DNA of 52,845 nucleotides, from positions 1 to 52,845 of the forward strand of contig NVUL01000048.1 of NCBI GenBank assembly GCA_002401885.1, written 5' to 3'. The notes under the pieces are model-generated. The model was not told the origin of the DNA. It searched no databases and saw only the letters and a program-made list of their open reading frames with translations. The translations under genes and the position numbers were made by a program. Each line of letters starts with the position of its first letter. Position 1 is the stretch's first letter. Origin of the DNA: SAR86 cluster bacterium (GTDB lineage: Bacteria > Pseudomonadota > Gammaproteobacteria > Pseudomonadales > Pseudohongiellaceae). Shown piece by piece: positions 26,328-35,624 of this stretch.

Positions 26328-26465
26328 AAGGCTCGAAAATAAATCGGAAAATGACATTCGGTTTTTTTCTTGCGCTAAGAACTAATCAGCATTCGGTTTT
26401 TTAGTTATGTTCGGGACTAAATGGATTTTAGATAGCGCTAAGTCTTAAAGTAACGTTCGGTTTAT
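26328..26465. repeat. Three short TTCGGTTT repeats between convergent genes
   Basis: Three copies of a loose unit, CTAAG followed some 25-40 bases later by (C/A)NTTCGGTTT, occur with TTCGGTTT near 26358, 26393 and 26455. GCGCTAAG occurs twice, and a fourth TTCGGG variant is at about 26410. The first two copies end in runs of six or seven T, so they could terminate rightward transcription of the CBS gene. They lie at a convergent junction. Confidence 0.35.
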
Positions 26466-26474
26466 AACCAGACC

Positions 26475-27992
26475 CTAAGCCTCCACCTGCTCAACACTAA
26501 ACCCGCCCCCGTGCTGTTCTTTAAAGCGCAGAATCTGATTGATACAGCTGGGCTGCTCGTCTTCCACATGCGTCACATAGAGAATATTAGTCAGTGACTT
26601 TTCTGCAATCGCATCTAGCAACTTAAGTGTCAGCTCACGATGAAAGTCGTCCAGACCGACACAGGGCTCATCCAAGATCAGGATGCGGGGTTTCTTGATC
26701 ATCGCCCGTGCAAGCAAGACTAGGCGCTGCTGTCCAAAGGATATCTGGTGATAGTACTGCTTCTCTAACGAAGCCAGGCCCAGCGCCTCTATCCAGCTCC
26801 TCGCCCGAGCCACTTCTACCGTGCCACCCTCATCATACAGACCGACCGAGTCGAAGAAGCCAGAAACCACGACGTCTAACACTCTCCAACCCTTGATATA
26901 TTTGTTATGCAGTTCGTTCGAGACGAGACCGAAGTTTTTCTTGGTCTCCCAGATTGTTTCGCCGCTTCCCTTTAAGCGACCGAATAGAAACACCTGTTGT
27001 CCATATCCCTTGTGATTCTCACCATCGATTAGGGAAAGCAATGTTGACTTGCCACAGCCGTTGGGACCCTCTATTACAACGTGGTCTCGACCCGTCATGA
27101 CCCAATTCACATCGACCAAGACTTTGCTATTGCCGTAGCTAGCCTGCACGTTCTCCAGTCGGATTAGCTCTTCACTAACTCTCCTTATTGGGGCTTCTTC
27201 ATGAAGCAGCGCATCCAGACTCACAGTGGATTCGATTCCCATGCCTTTGAGGTCTGTAAATTCCGAAGTATTCAATACTTCTGCGAGCGTGCCCTGCCTA
27301 CTGATTTGCATACGAGTACTACTGCTCTGCATGACGGCCATATGGCTCACACCCTGCAAGATATCATTCGCGCGCCTACACAGCTGCAGACTGCTGAAGT
27401 GCGCACTCATGTATTTCTGAATCGTGCTTTTGATCTGCTCCTGAGAATCTCGATCAATACTCTCGAGCGGATCATCCAGAATAAGCAACTGCGGCAAGCC
27501 GCCACGATAGGCGTATAGAGAGCGCGCGATGAGCACCTTACGAATCTGGCCCGACGAAAGAAATCGAATTCCCTTGTCGAGCAGCGCTTCTAGCGCGAGC
27601 TGCCGGACTAGGTCTGTGAGTAGACCATCATCCTGGTCTTGCTTCGACCGAGACCCGCGAATTAGGCCTGCAACGACGGTGCCTTTGTCTTGGGCGTCGC
27701 CGTTGAATTCACTGATATCTAGCCGATTGTCTCTATCCCAAAGGCGCTGCTGTTCCTCGAACGAGACGATGTGCAAATCGCGAGCCGGATCAAATTTAGC
27801 GTCATAGCTAACATAGCTGTTAGATTCAATGCGTTTGCCAGCTAGTAGATTTGCGAGAAGCGTTTTTCCGCAGCCATTCTGCCCGAAGAGACACCAATGT
27901 TGGCCGTGCTCGATGGCAAAATGCTCTATCGTCAGCAGAGCCTGCCTCTTGACGCGGCATTGCGCATTGTCGATTGATACCAGTGTTGCCAT
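26475..27992 (-). CDS. modF: ModF-like ATP-binding protein with two ABC domains
   Basis: 505 residues, cytoplasmic, no membrane part. ABC domain 1 has Walker A GQNGCGKT (37-44), signature LSSGQ (145-149) and Walker B LLILDDP (169-175). Domain 2 has Walker A GPNGCGKS (309-316), signature ISFGQQ (417-422) and Walker B ILILDEP (437-443). Size and layout match E. coli ModF (formerly PhrA). ModF lies beside the molybdate transporter in E. coli, but no modABC gene is in this window and its role is poorly known. The molybdoenzyme at 48740 is a distant possible link only. Not part of an operon here. Confidence 0.85.
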   Translation of the reverse strand: MATLVSIDNAQCRVKRQALLTIEHFAIEHGQHWCLFGQNGCGKTLLANLLAGKRIESNSYVSYDAKFDPARDLHIVSFEEQQRLWDRDNRLDISEFNGDAQDKGTVVAGLIRGSRSKQDQDDGLLTDLVRQLALEALLDKGIRFLSSGQIRKVLIARSLYAYRGGLPQLLILDDPLESIDRDSQEQIKSTIQKYMSAHFSSLQLCRRANDILQGVSHMAVMQSSSTRMQISRQGTLAEVLNTSEFTDLKGMGIESTVSLDALLHEEAPIRRVSEELIRLENVQASYGNSKVLVDVNWVMTGRDHVVIEGPNGCGKSTLLSLIDGENHKGYGQQVFLFGRLKGSGETIWETKKNFGLVSNELHNKYIKGWRVLDVVVSGFFDSVGLYDEGGTVEVARARSWIEALGLASLEKQYYHQISFGQQRLVLLARAMIKKPRILILDEPCVGLDDFHRELTLKLLDAIAEKSLTNILYVTHVEDEQPSCINQILRFKEQHGGGFSVEQVEA

Positions 27993-28092
27993 GAGAGCGA
28001 TGTTGCCACAGTCGTTGCTAAGTTGCCTGCCCTAATGCCAGGCCGCAGAGTTTCGGCATCAACCCAAAATAAGTACACAGATTTAGGGCACA

Positions 28093-28878
28093 ATGTTGCA
28101 ATTCAATATCTCTGTCAGTAAGCTGCGCGCCATGGACATATCCCTTCTCGACATATTCAGTTTCTTCTGGTTTCTAAGCTGCTGGCTCGGCTATAGCCTG
28201 TTCGCCCGAAAGCAGGCCAAGAAACGAAATAGCCTCTCCAGCGTGCTGTATCGCTATCGTAAGGAATGGGTACTGAAACTCTCGAAGAGCGGTATGAGCG
28301 AGGTTGATTCTGACTTGCTTGGCAGTCTAGAGCGGCAGGTCTCATTCATGGCCTCGACATCCTTACTGATAATAGCAAGTCTTGTTACCGTGCTTAGCGC
28401 AGCAAGCGAAGACTTCATGGATATGTCATCACTTCAATTCGTCAATGATGTTTCCTTGGAAATCGTTCAGATGAAATTGCTGTTGATGATTTTTATCTTC
28501 GTGTATGGCTTCTTCACATTTAGCTGGGCGCTTCGCCAGTATGGATTCTGTTTTGTCCTGTTTGGCTCATCCTTCAATACGGTCAGATATTACAAGAGTA
28601 ATGATGAATATCAGGCGCAGGCAGTGCCCCGGGATTTTAAGGCAGTGTCGAAGGTGCTGGACCGCGCCGCGCACAGCTACAATTACGGAATACGCGCTTA
28701 CTATTTTGCGATGGCCGCACTCGCCTGGTTCATCAACGACTGGTTCTTCATGGCTGCCTGCGCCGTAGTCATATTCGTGCTCTATCGCCGCGAGTTTAAG
28801 TCTAGCTCATTGCAGGCCATGGTCGACGCTAGGCAGATCGCCAACGTCCATGACGAAGAAGAGATCAAATTCGACTAG
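28093..28878 (+). CDS. DUF599 family membrane protein
   Basis: Up to 261 residues; an in-frame ATG at 28132 (giving 248 residues, MDISLLDIFSFFW) is equally plausible as the start. Four hydrophobic segments: near 16-35, 90-110, 125-150 and 220-240 in the longer numbering. The conserved RKEWV segment and the SFMASTSLLIIASL stretch after it are typical of DUF599. Function unknown in the whole family. It is transcribed alone, divergent from modF and convergent with fadE. Confidence 0.8.
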   Translation: MLQFNISVSKLRAMDISLLDIFSFFWFLSCWLGYSLFARKQAKKRNSLSSVLYRYRKEWVLKLSKSGMSEVDSDLLGSLERQVSFMASTSLLIIASLVTVLSAASEDFMDMSSLQFVNDVSLEIVQMKLLLMIFIFVYGFFTFSWALRQYGFCFVLFGSSFNTVRYYKSNDEYQAQAVPRDFKAVSKVLDRAAHSYNYGIRAYYFAMAALAWFINDWFFMAACAVVIFVLYRREFKSSSLQAMVDARQIANVHDEEEIKFD

Positions 28879-28913
28879 CTGCAAATCGTTTACTATCCCT
28901 CAACTGGCAACAA

Positions 28914-31328
28914 TTAAAATTGATCGGCGGGAAAATCATCCACTTGTATTGCTAGATCTCTCGCTGCCTCGGCCGCCAGATAGGCGTCAGCCTCGGACTT
29001 AGAACAGACTTTCCCCTTGACCGCAGCTCCAACTAAGACGCCTAGGTCACCGGTGTTCGTTATATCTCCATCCTTCAACGCCTGCCGAATCGCATCTCGT
29101 GTCGCTTTTGTGGCTAGCAGTTTCGTGAAGGCATCTTCGATGATGAAGCTTGGATCGCTAGCGTCCTTGCCAATATACATGGGCTGGCTTATGCGATCTC
29201 TTAGAGGTGAATCACTGAACATGGTCTTTACCATGGTCTGTTCTAGTGCGTCATTCGGCAGCCTGTAGCGTCTACCAAATGGAAAGACAATGAGCTTTAG
29301 CAACCAAGCTATGGGTTTATTGGGCAAGTTCTCGAAGAATTCGCTATACGCAATCTGGCAGTTGTACAGCGCCAATTGGATGTTCCAGTCGACGTACGGC
29401 AGCTCCTCTCGATTGCTGCCATTGTCTCGGTAGTACTTCAACACGGCGGTCGCAAGATAGAGATTGCTGAGCACATCGCCGAGTCGAGACGAGAGTCTCT
29501 CCTTACGTTTGAGCGCACCGCCTAACAGCATCATGGAGATGTCGGAGACCAAAGCCAATGAAGAGCTCATACGAGTTATCTGTCTGTAGTGTTTCGCCGT
29601 TGCATCGCCAACTGGTGCTCGCGCAACTAATGCGAAGGTGAGACTTAGGCTTAGCGTGCGCACGAAGTTGCTAAAACAGTAGCCGGCGTGACGAAAAATG
29701 AGGCTATCAAATTCTTTCAGCCCCGCTTCGCTGTCTTTGTCCTTTGCCGCCTGCATCTCGCGAAAGATGAATGGATGACAACGAATGGCACCCTGACCAA
29801 AAATAATTAGGTTTCGCGTTAAGATATTCGCGCCCTCGACGGTGATCGCTATAGGGATGCTCATATAGGCATAGGCCAGATAGTTCGCTCGCCCCAGAAT
29901 CAGACCCCTTCCGCCATGCACATCCATGGCGTCCTGTATTACCTTTCTAGCGTTCTCCGTCATGTGGTACTTAGCGATTGCGGATACCACAGAAGGCTTG
30001 ATATGTAGGTCGACGGCACCGGCGGTCATCACTCGAGAAGCTTCTAGCTGATAGGCATAACCCGCTATGCGCGAGAGCGCCTCCTCTATTCCTTCGAAAT
30101 TTCCAATTGGCATATTGAACTGTGTTCGAATGCGCGAATACGCACCGGTTAGCCTGTAACAGACTTTAGCGATCGCCGCACTTAGTGCGGGAAGCGATAT
30201 GGCACGCCCCTCGGAGAGACAATCGACAAGCATCTGCCAGCCCTTGCCGGCGTAATCTGGTCCACCGATAATCCAATCCAGAGGAACGAAGACATCCACG
30301 CCCTGAGTTGGACCGTTCATAAAAGCCATGCCCATGGGAATATGACGATTACCATGAACCACACCCGGATGATCGGTTGGTATTAGTGCAACGGTAATCC
30401 CCAAATCAGTCTCGTCGCCTAACAAATTATCCGGATCGAACATCTTGAATGCCAAGCCCAATACAGTGGCAACTGGCGCCAAGGTGATATAGCGCTTGTT
30501 CCAAGTCAGAGACAGGCCGAGGCATTCTTTGCCGTTGTACTCTCCTTTGCAAACGATGCCAGCATCTATGATAGCGCCTGCATCACTTCCTGCTTCCGGG
30601 CTGGTCAGGCCGAAGCAGGGAATCTCAGAGCCATTCGCTAGCCCCGGCAGATAGCGCTGCCGCTGTTCATCGGTGCCGTACTTTAATAACAATTCAGCAG
30701 GGCCTAAGGAGTTCGGCACCATCGCAGTTACCGCCGCACTGCTGCTCTTGGTGGCCAACTTGGTTACGATGCTGGAATGCGCGATTGCGGAGAACCCTAG
30801 GCCACCATATTCCTTCGGAATGATCATCCCGAGGAAGCCCGCATCCTTCATGTACTGCCAGGCCTCCGGCGACATATCTTTGTCGTGCTGCACGATCTGC
30901 CAATCGTCCAGCATATCGCACAGAGCCTCGGTCTCGTTCTCGAGGAACGCCTGCTCTTCCTGGGTCAATTCCGGTTTCGGATAGTTCAACAGCTCGTCCC
31001 AATCCGGGTCACCCTGAAATAATTCCACTTCCCACCAAACGTCACCTGCCTCCAATGCTTCCATCTCAGTGCGATTCATAGGCGGCAGCACGCTCTGGAA
31101 GAATTTATACAACGGCTGCGTCATCAATTGCATTCGCAGATCGGTAACGAAATAGAAGAAACCAACTAAGAGAAGGAGAAGCCAAGGTAACCAAGCGAAT
31201 CCGCCATAGAAAGTCATGGCTAACAGAAGTGTTAACAAAGACACGAGAATGGTAGACATGCGGGCGCGCCGATAGGCGAATACCCAAACCAGAGCTAATG
31301 CAATTAACGACTGAACTAGTGTGCTCAT
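28914..31328 (-). CDS. fadE: Acyl-CoA dehydrogenase, FadE type
   Basis: 804 residues, near the 814 of E. coli FadE. Two or three N-terminal membrane helices (about 5-60) are followed by an acyl-CoA dehydrogenase N-terminal and middle domain (about 115-400, including CFGLTSPEAGSDAGAI for FAD and substrate binding), the C-terminal helical domain (about 400-520, DVHGGRGLILGRANYLA and VEGANILTRNLI) and a long FadE-specific tail (DUF1974). It catalyses the first oxidation of beta-oxidation, making trans-2-enoyl-CoA from long-chain acyl-CoA at the inner membrane. Neighbouring phytanoyl-CoA dioxygenase-like and esterase genes on the same strand are compatible with lipid use. Confidence 0.95.
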   Translation of the reverse strand: MSTLVQSLIALALVWVFAYRRARMSTILVSLLTLLLAMTFYGGFAWLPWLLLLLVGFFYFVTDLRMQLMTQPLYKFFQSVLPPMNRTEMEALEAGDVWWEVELFQGDPDWDELLNYPKPELTQEEQAFLENETEALCDMLDDWQIVQHDKDMSPEAWQYMKDAGFLGMIIPKEYGGLGFSAIAHSSIVTKLATKSSSAAVTAMVPNSLGPAELLLKYGTDEQRQRYLPGLANGSEIPCFGLTSPEAGSDAGAIIDAGIVCKGEYNGKECLGLSLTWNKRYITLAPVATVLGLAFKMFDPDNLLGDETDLGITVALIPTDHPGVVHGNRHIPMGMAFMNGPTQGVDVFVPLDWIIGGPDYAGKGWQMLVDCLSEGRAISLPALSAAIAKVCYRLTGAYSRIRTQFNMPIGNFEGIEEALSRIAGYAYQLEASRVMTAGAVDLHIKPSVVSAIAKYHMTENARKVIQDAMDVHGGRGLILGRANYLAYAYMSIPIAITVEGANILTRNLIIFGQGAIRCHPFIFREMQAAKDKDSEAGLKEFDSLIFRHAGYCFSNFVRTLSLSLTFALVARAPVGDATAKHYRQITRMSSSLALVSDISMMLLGGALKRKERLSSRLGDVLSNLYLATAVLKYYRDNGSNREELPYVDWNIQLALYNCQIAYSEFFENLPNKPIAWLLKLIVFPFGRRYRLPNDALEQTMVKTMFSDSPLRDRISQPMYIGKDASDPSFIIEDAFTKLLATKATRDAIRQALKDGDITNTGDLGVLVGAAVKGKVCSKSEADAYLAAEAARDLAIQVDDFPADQF

Positions 31329-31383
31329 ACTTTCCCAACTCCGTGCTGATTCAATCTGAAAGGCAACAACAGGCTACTCACTA

Positions 31384-32217
31384 TTACTGAGTAATGCCGA
31401 GTTTTCTAGCTAGTCGACTGAATAGGCTGTGCCTTTTCGGCAATTGATAATCTGCACTTTCAGGAATCCAGAACGGATCGCGAAAATTCAATTGTTCCGC
31501 CGTACTGTTCATCGGCGTGTAATACTTACAGTCAGCGAAATAGTAGTGAGTTACTTGCGAGTGTCGAGACCTCTCCAGGTCCTTCTGCGGAGCGCCCCCA
31601 TGCAGAAGGTTAGCATGCCAGATCAACACATCTCCCTTCTTGATGATTCCATATTCCCCTTCTAACTGCTCCCTCTCAACCACTTGCTGAATACGTTCCT
31701 CGTAGTTGTGGTAGTTGTGATAACCCGGCTCAAGATCGAAATCATGCATAGAGTATTCGTGTAACTTATGACTTCCGGGGTAATACAATAGCGGACCATT
31801 GTCTTCATCGATGTCTTCCAGGGCGACCCAAACGCCAACCATAAAGTTGCTGGGTATCGAGTTGAAGTGGATTGTGTCTGAATGGGTAAACTGACGCGTA
31901 CCGATTGGAAAATTCAATGTTTGAAAAGGCAGCGATTCTCGCCCCAGTAGCTGCTGCAAGGCGCGGGCAATGTTTGCGTTCCTTGCAAGCTGTCTGACTT
32001 CATCTACAGTCTTCCACCCGTCTTGAATTCGCGCGGGAATTGTTGGGTTCTGCTGATAGTCTTCAGGATAGAGCGGCTGAAGTTTTTGCACAATGCGATC
32101 AAGCAGCGACTCGTCGAGAGAAAAGTCGGCGATCAGGTAGCCGCGTTCATGGAATTCGGCAACCTGGGACTCAGATAAAACTGCAACGCCGCTAGTATTA
32201 GTATTTTCTTTCTCCAT
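31384..32217 (-). CDS. Phytanoyl-CoA dioxygenase family protein
   Basis: 277 residues. A non-haem Fe(II)/2-oxoglutarate oxygenase fold is shown by the metal triad His 112, Asp 114 (in FTHSDTIHFN) and His 206 (in HANLLHGGAP), plus Arg 216 or 218 for 2-oxoglutarate binding. The family hydroxylates substrates such as phytanoyl-CoA, ectoine or secondary metabolites. Which one applies cannot be read here. It starts 5 bases after the stop of the esterase gene, so the two are likely co-transcribed, and it lies 55 bases before fadE on the same strand. Confidence 0.9.
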   Translation of the reverse strand: MEKENTNTSGVAVLSESQVAEFHERGYLIADFSLDESLLDRIVQKLQPLYPEDYQQNPTIPARIQDGWKTVDEVRQLARNANIARALQQLLGRESLPFQTLNFPIGTRQFTHSDTIHFNSIPSNFMVGVWVALEDIDEDNGPLLYYPGSHKLHEYSMHDFDLEPGYHNYHNYEERIQQVVEREQLEGEYGIIKKGDVLIWHANLLHGGAPQKDLERSRHSQVTHYYFADCKYYTPMNSTAEQLNFRDPFWIPESADYQLPKRHSLFSRLARKLGITQ

Positions 32218-32222
32218 TTCTA

Positions 32223-33245
32223 CTAAGGCCTCTTACCTAAAGCGCGCTGCATCACCTCATTCTGAATTGTCATCATATGACCGATGGAGCGACGCCAATA
32301 TTCTGAGTTATGGCTTCCATGATTCTGCATATAGTCGAACGGGACATTGTTTAGCATCAATAACTGGGCCATTTCTCGCGCCACTTGCACCAGACCATCT
32401 TCGGTACCAGCATCCATATAGATGTGTGGCATCTGACTTCGGGGTACGTCATAGATAATCGTAAACGGATCGTAGGCCTCGGCCTGCTCTGCCGTCGCGA
32501 AGTCGACTCCCTTCGGGGTGCGCTCATCCTGAGTGCTAAAGCCCGGTATATCGATAATCTTCGAGATAAACGCATCTGCCTCATCGATTCTGGCCTGGCG
32601 CTGCGGATCTTTCGCGCCGGATTTGCGATTCACGCCAGCGCGGATTGCAGTCGCCGCCGTGCGGGCATGACTGAGGGCGCCACTGGTGCTTCCTATAGAG
32701 ACAAATAGCTCACTGTGCCTGAGACCCATGGAATAAGCACCAAAGCCCCCCATCGAAAGGCCAGCGATAGCTCGGCCTTCGCGTCTTGGCTCCGTGCGGT
32801 AGCGCTTATCTACATGACCAATAACATCATTGATAATGTGGTCTTCCCAATTGTTCGTCTGCCCATCTTCGCTTGCAGCATAGTTGATGAACCAGCTATT
32901 ACCCGCATCGGGCAACACAACGATAAGACCATTCAACTCGCGCGCATAGAATGCCGCCGCCAAATTTCGACCCCATACCGTGTAATTTTGCATGTAACCA
33001 TGTAGCAGGTAGAGAACAGGGTAACGCACATCACTCTGGTAGTAGCCTTCAGGCAAGACGATATCGAACTTCATCCGCCTATCCACCGCCGGACTATAGA
33101 ATTCGACAGTTTCCAGCCCGGGCGGAATTGGCGCCTCCACTGGCACCAATTCGCTAGCATCCTGAGCATGGATTTGTGCAAGCAACAGCTGCGCCAAAAG
33201 CACAATACCGGCGAGTAGCGATTTAGAGGAGTCGAAGTCTTTCAT
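32223..33245 (-). CDS. Secreted esterase, esterase D/feruloyl esterase-like alpha/beta hydrolase
   Basis: 340 residues with a signal peptide (about 1-27). The alpha/beta-hydrolase core has an HGYMQN oxyanion loop near 82, nucleophile Ser 164 in GLSMGGFGA, a candidate acid in MDAGTEDGL and a catalytic His in QNHGSHNSEYW. This is the layout of the family that includes mycolyltransferases, S-formylglutathione hydrolase and feruloyl esterases. Secretion argues for cleavage of an external ester. First gene of a likely unit with the dioxygenase; divergent from a cytochrome c gene. Confidence 0.88.
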   Translation of the reverse strand: MKDFDSSKSLLAGIVLLAQLLLAQIHAQDASELVPVEAPIPPGLETVEFYSPAVDRRMKFDIVLPEGYYQSDVRYPVLYLLHGYMQNYTVWGRNLAAAFYARELNGLIVVLPDAGNSWFINYAASEDGQTNNWEDHIINDVIGHVDKRYRTEPRREGRAIAGLSMGGFGAYSMGLRHSELFVSIGSTSGALSHARTAATAIRAGVNRKSGAKDPQRQARIDEADAFISKIIDIPGFSTQDERTPKGVDFATAEQAEAYDPFTIIYDVPRSQMPHIYMDAGTEDGLVQVAREMAQLLMLNNVPFDYMQNHGSHNSEYWRRSIGHMMTIQNEVMQRALGKRP

Positions 33246-33370
33246 AGTTTTTGCTGGCCGCTCAGCTGACTTTGAGGTTTTGCAACATAGCAGCGAGTTT
33301 ACCGCAAAACGCGAGTTGCTTCCCGCGTTTCTATTTCTCCGCCACCCGCGCAGTGGTATATTCTAGGACA

Positions 33371-33754
33371 ATGAAAAAGGAAAACACATTGCCTCAAGTC
33401 AATACTACTCGCCTCTCGTTATTGTTCCTCTCCTTCGTTTTCTGCTCTTTGCTTTCCAGCGCCGCACCGGCTCAGGATGAGGGCGAGCAGCTATTCCTGA
33501 ATAACTGCGCCGAATGCCATCAGCGTGATGGCAAGGGGATAGCGAATATTTATCCTGCGTTAGCAGACAGCGAAGTAGTGCGAGGAAGTGGTGTAGATGT
33601 TGCCCTAGTCATGCTCATCGGCCGAGGTGAGATGCCCTCTTTCTCCGGCTCCATCACCTTTGAGGACATGGCGGACATTATCAACTACGTCCGCAACGCC
33701 TGGGGAAACAGCGGAGAAGAAATCACTGCACAGAGGATTGCAAATCTTCAGTAA
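33371..33754 (+). CDS. Secreted monohaem cytochrome c
   Basis: 127 residues from the ATG at 33371, which has AGGA in front and puts a signal peptide at the N-terminus; a longer in-frame start at 33251 would overlap the promoter of the divergent esterase gene and has no signal sequence. One haem site, CAECH, with a likely axial Met in EMPSFSG. This is a small class I cytochrome c of the periplasm. Its redox partner is unknown; it is the first gene in a rightward pair with a phosphoesterase, 134 bases apart. Confidence 0.88.
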   Translation: MKKENTLPQVNTTRLSLLFLSFVFCSLLSSAAPAQDEGEQLFLNNCAECHQRDGKGIANIYPALADSEVVRGSGVDVALVMLIGRGEMPSFSGSITFEDMADIINYVRNAWGNSGEEITAQRIANLQ

Positions 33755-33888
33755 AGCTCGCCGTCACCGCCCTTAGTACCGTCTAATAGACAGTCGATGA
33801 ATCTTCTCGCCATCTAAAGACGGAACGATTATTAATCCTGTAGTATGGAAGAAGAGTTGCATTTCCCCCCTTACTCGGAGATTTTAGC

Positions 33889-35592
33889 GTGAAGCTGCCC
33901 TGCCTTAGAATTTGCCCTAGCTCACTGGCCCATCTTACTTTTCTAATCTGTATATTTTTGGGACCTCCGGCATTCGCAAACTGCAATTTTTCTGACGGCA
34001 ACGAAGAAATCATCCGCGGCAGTGTCTTCATAGAAACTAACAGCAATGATAGGCGCGACAGGTTCGAACCCGGCATTGCCGGTGTGAATGTAAGCAATGG
34101 CTGCCAGGTTGTGCAGACAGACGGCGGCGGTAACTATCAAATTCCTATCCACGCGACGCAGATTCTATTTATCTCCAAACCCGCCGACTTCGATTTGCCA
34201 CTGGATGAAAACAACATCCCGCAATTCTTCTATAGGCACTACCCCGATGGCACACCAATAGAGATCGCTGGCACATCCATAGAGTGGGCCTGGCCGGTTA
34301 TTGAGCCAACAGGCCCGTTACCCAGCGTGATGAATTTCGGACTGATACAAAGAGAACAATCGGCGAGTCAGTTCACTGCTCACGCCTTCGCGGATACCCA
34401 GGCAAGGTTTGAGCTTAGCCAGGATATGTTGCGAGAGGACTTGGTCAATCCGTTAATTGGGAATCCCTATGGGGTCGATTTTGGGATTACAGTCGGTGAC
34501 GTCGTCTATGACAATCTCGGGCTCTACGATCGTCACAAAGCAATGATGGGACTAATGGATATTCCGCAGTGGAACTTGCCAGGCAATCACGATATCAACC
34601 TCTCCTCTCCAGATGCGATTTTTGCTAACGAAACCTACAAGAGGCATTTCGGGCCAAGCTACTACTCATTCAACCATGGCAATGTCCACTTCGTCGCACT
34701 CAATAATGTCGAATATGCCGGCGACGGTAAGCAGTTTGGTAGTACGGGATATCGCGGGTTTATTCCGGAGTATCAACTCGATTGGTTGCAGCAAGATCTC
34801 GCCAACGTATCACCAGAAAAGCTCATCGTTATCGCGACACATATTCCACTAATCAGCGAAGCCGATGACGGCCAATCCGAACCTCACAGCGGACCGAATA
34901 CCGAGAATTTTTCGAGATTGCTGGAAATCCTCGAACCGTTTTCAAATATTTATGGCATCGCTGGGCACGACACCAGCAATAGCTGGAAGGTGGAGATTAA
35001 TCACAGCCATGGCTGGCAGGGGCAGCCGTGGATAGCGCATACATTAGCTGAGGTCCGTGGCAGCGGCTGGGACCAAGGACTGCTGGATGCCCGTGGCGTG
35101 AGGGATTCAATAATGGATGATGGGAACCCCAACGGTTTCTATGTCTTAAAGTTTGACGATAACGCTGTTACTCCTGATTTTATCCCCTTTCCGTTCGGCC
35201 CCGACGCGGCGCAGCGATTGCGTATCACCCTTGACCCACCGCTGTCCAAACAGGATGGCGGCAGCATCAATCGCGGTACCGTCCATGCAGACACCAAAAT
35301 AGTTGTGAACCTTTTTGACGGCGGAGTGCGTGATTCTGTATCGGCATCTATAGACGGTGGCGAGGTGCAGACAATGAACTATGCTGTTCGAATAGACCCA
35401 TTCGTAGAAAGACTTAACAGCCGATACCAAGAAACGGACAGCGAATACAGTGCCGCCGTTCGCTCTGCGCATATCTGGGAGATTGACCTGCCACGCGGGC
35501 TGTCTGTGGGAATACACACTATTAGGATACGAACCGAAGATGAGTTTGGTCAGCAGCGTGACGGGGCAATGACATTCGAGATTATCGATTAG
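33889..35592 (+). CDS. Secreted calcineurin-like phosphoesterase
   Basis: 567 residues from GTG 33889 (GGAG 8 bases upstream). A signal peptide (about 1-27) is followed by an N-terminal beta domain (about 40-115, starting RGSVFIETNSNDRRD, a SdrD/transthyretin-like fold). The metallophosphatase core has GDVVYDN, the GNHDI dyad, the THIPL motif and a GH(D)T motif late in the core. A C-terminal beta domain comes after about residue 430. A first metal motif Asp-x-His is seen as HAFADTQ instead of the usual DxH, which weakens the first site. It acts in the periplasm or outside, on an unknown phosphate ester. Confidence 0.87.
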   Translation: MKLPCLRICPSSLAHLTFLICIFLGPPAFANCNFSDGNEEIIRGSVFIETNSNDRRDRFEPGIAGVNVSNGCQVVQTDGGGNYQIPIHATQILFISKPADFDLPLDENNIPQFFYRHYPDGTPIEIAGTSIEWAWPVIEPTGPLPSVMNFGLIQREQSASQFTAHAFADTQARFELSQDMLREDLVNPLIGNPYGVDFGITVGDVVYDNLGLYDRHKAMMGLMDIPQWNLPGNHDINLSSPDAIFANETYKRHFGPSYYSFNHGNVHFVALNNVEYAGDGKQFGSTGYRGFIPEYQLDWLQQDLANVSPEKLIVIATHIPLISEADDGQSEPHSGPNTENFSRLLEILEPFSNIYGIAGHDTSNSWKVEINHSHGWQGQPWIAHTLAEVRGSGWDQGLLDARGVRDSIMDDGNPNGFYVLKFDDNAVTPDFIPFPFGPDAAQRLRITLDPPLSKQDGGSINRGTVHADTKIVVNLFDGGVRDSVSASIDGGEVQTMNYAVRIDPFVERLNSRYQETDSEYSAAVRSAHIWEIDLPRGLSVGIHTIRIRTEDEFGQQRDGAMTFEIID

Positions 35593-35624
35593 GTGGTCAG
35601 ACTAGTAACTTCGAAATAGCGGAC

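Noticed and set aside
33251-33370. N-terminal extension of the cytochrome c gene
   Set aside because: The extra 40 codons lack a signal peptide and cover the region needed for the divergent esterase promoter; the ATG at 33371 has a ribosome site and signal sequence.
33779-33823. Hairpin after the cytochrome c gene (CCGTCT paired with AGACGG)
   Set aside because: Six-base arms with a loop of more than 30 bases, no U-tract.
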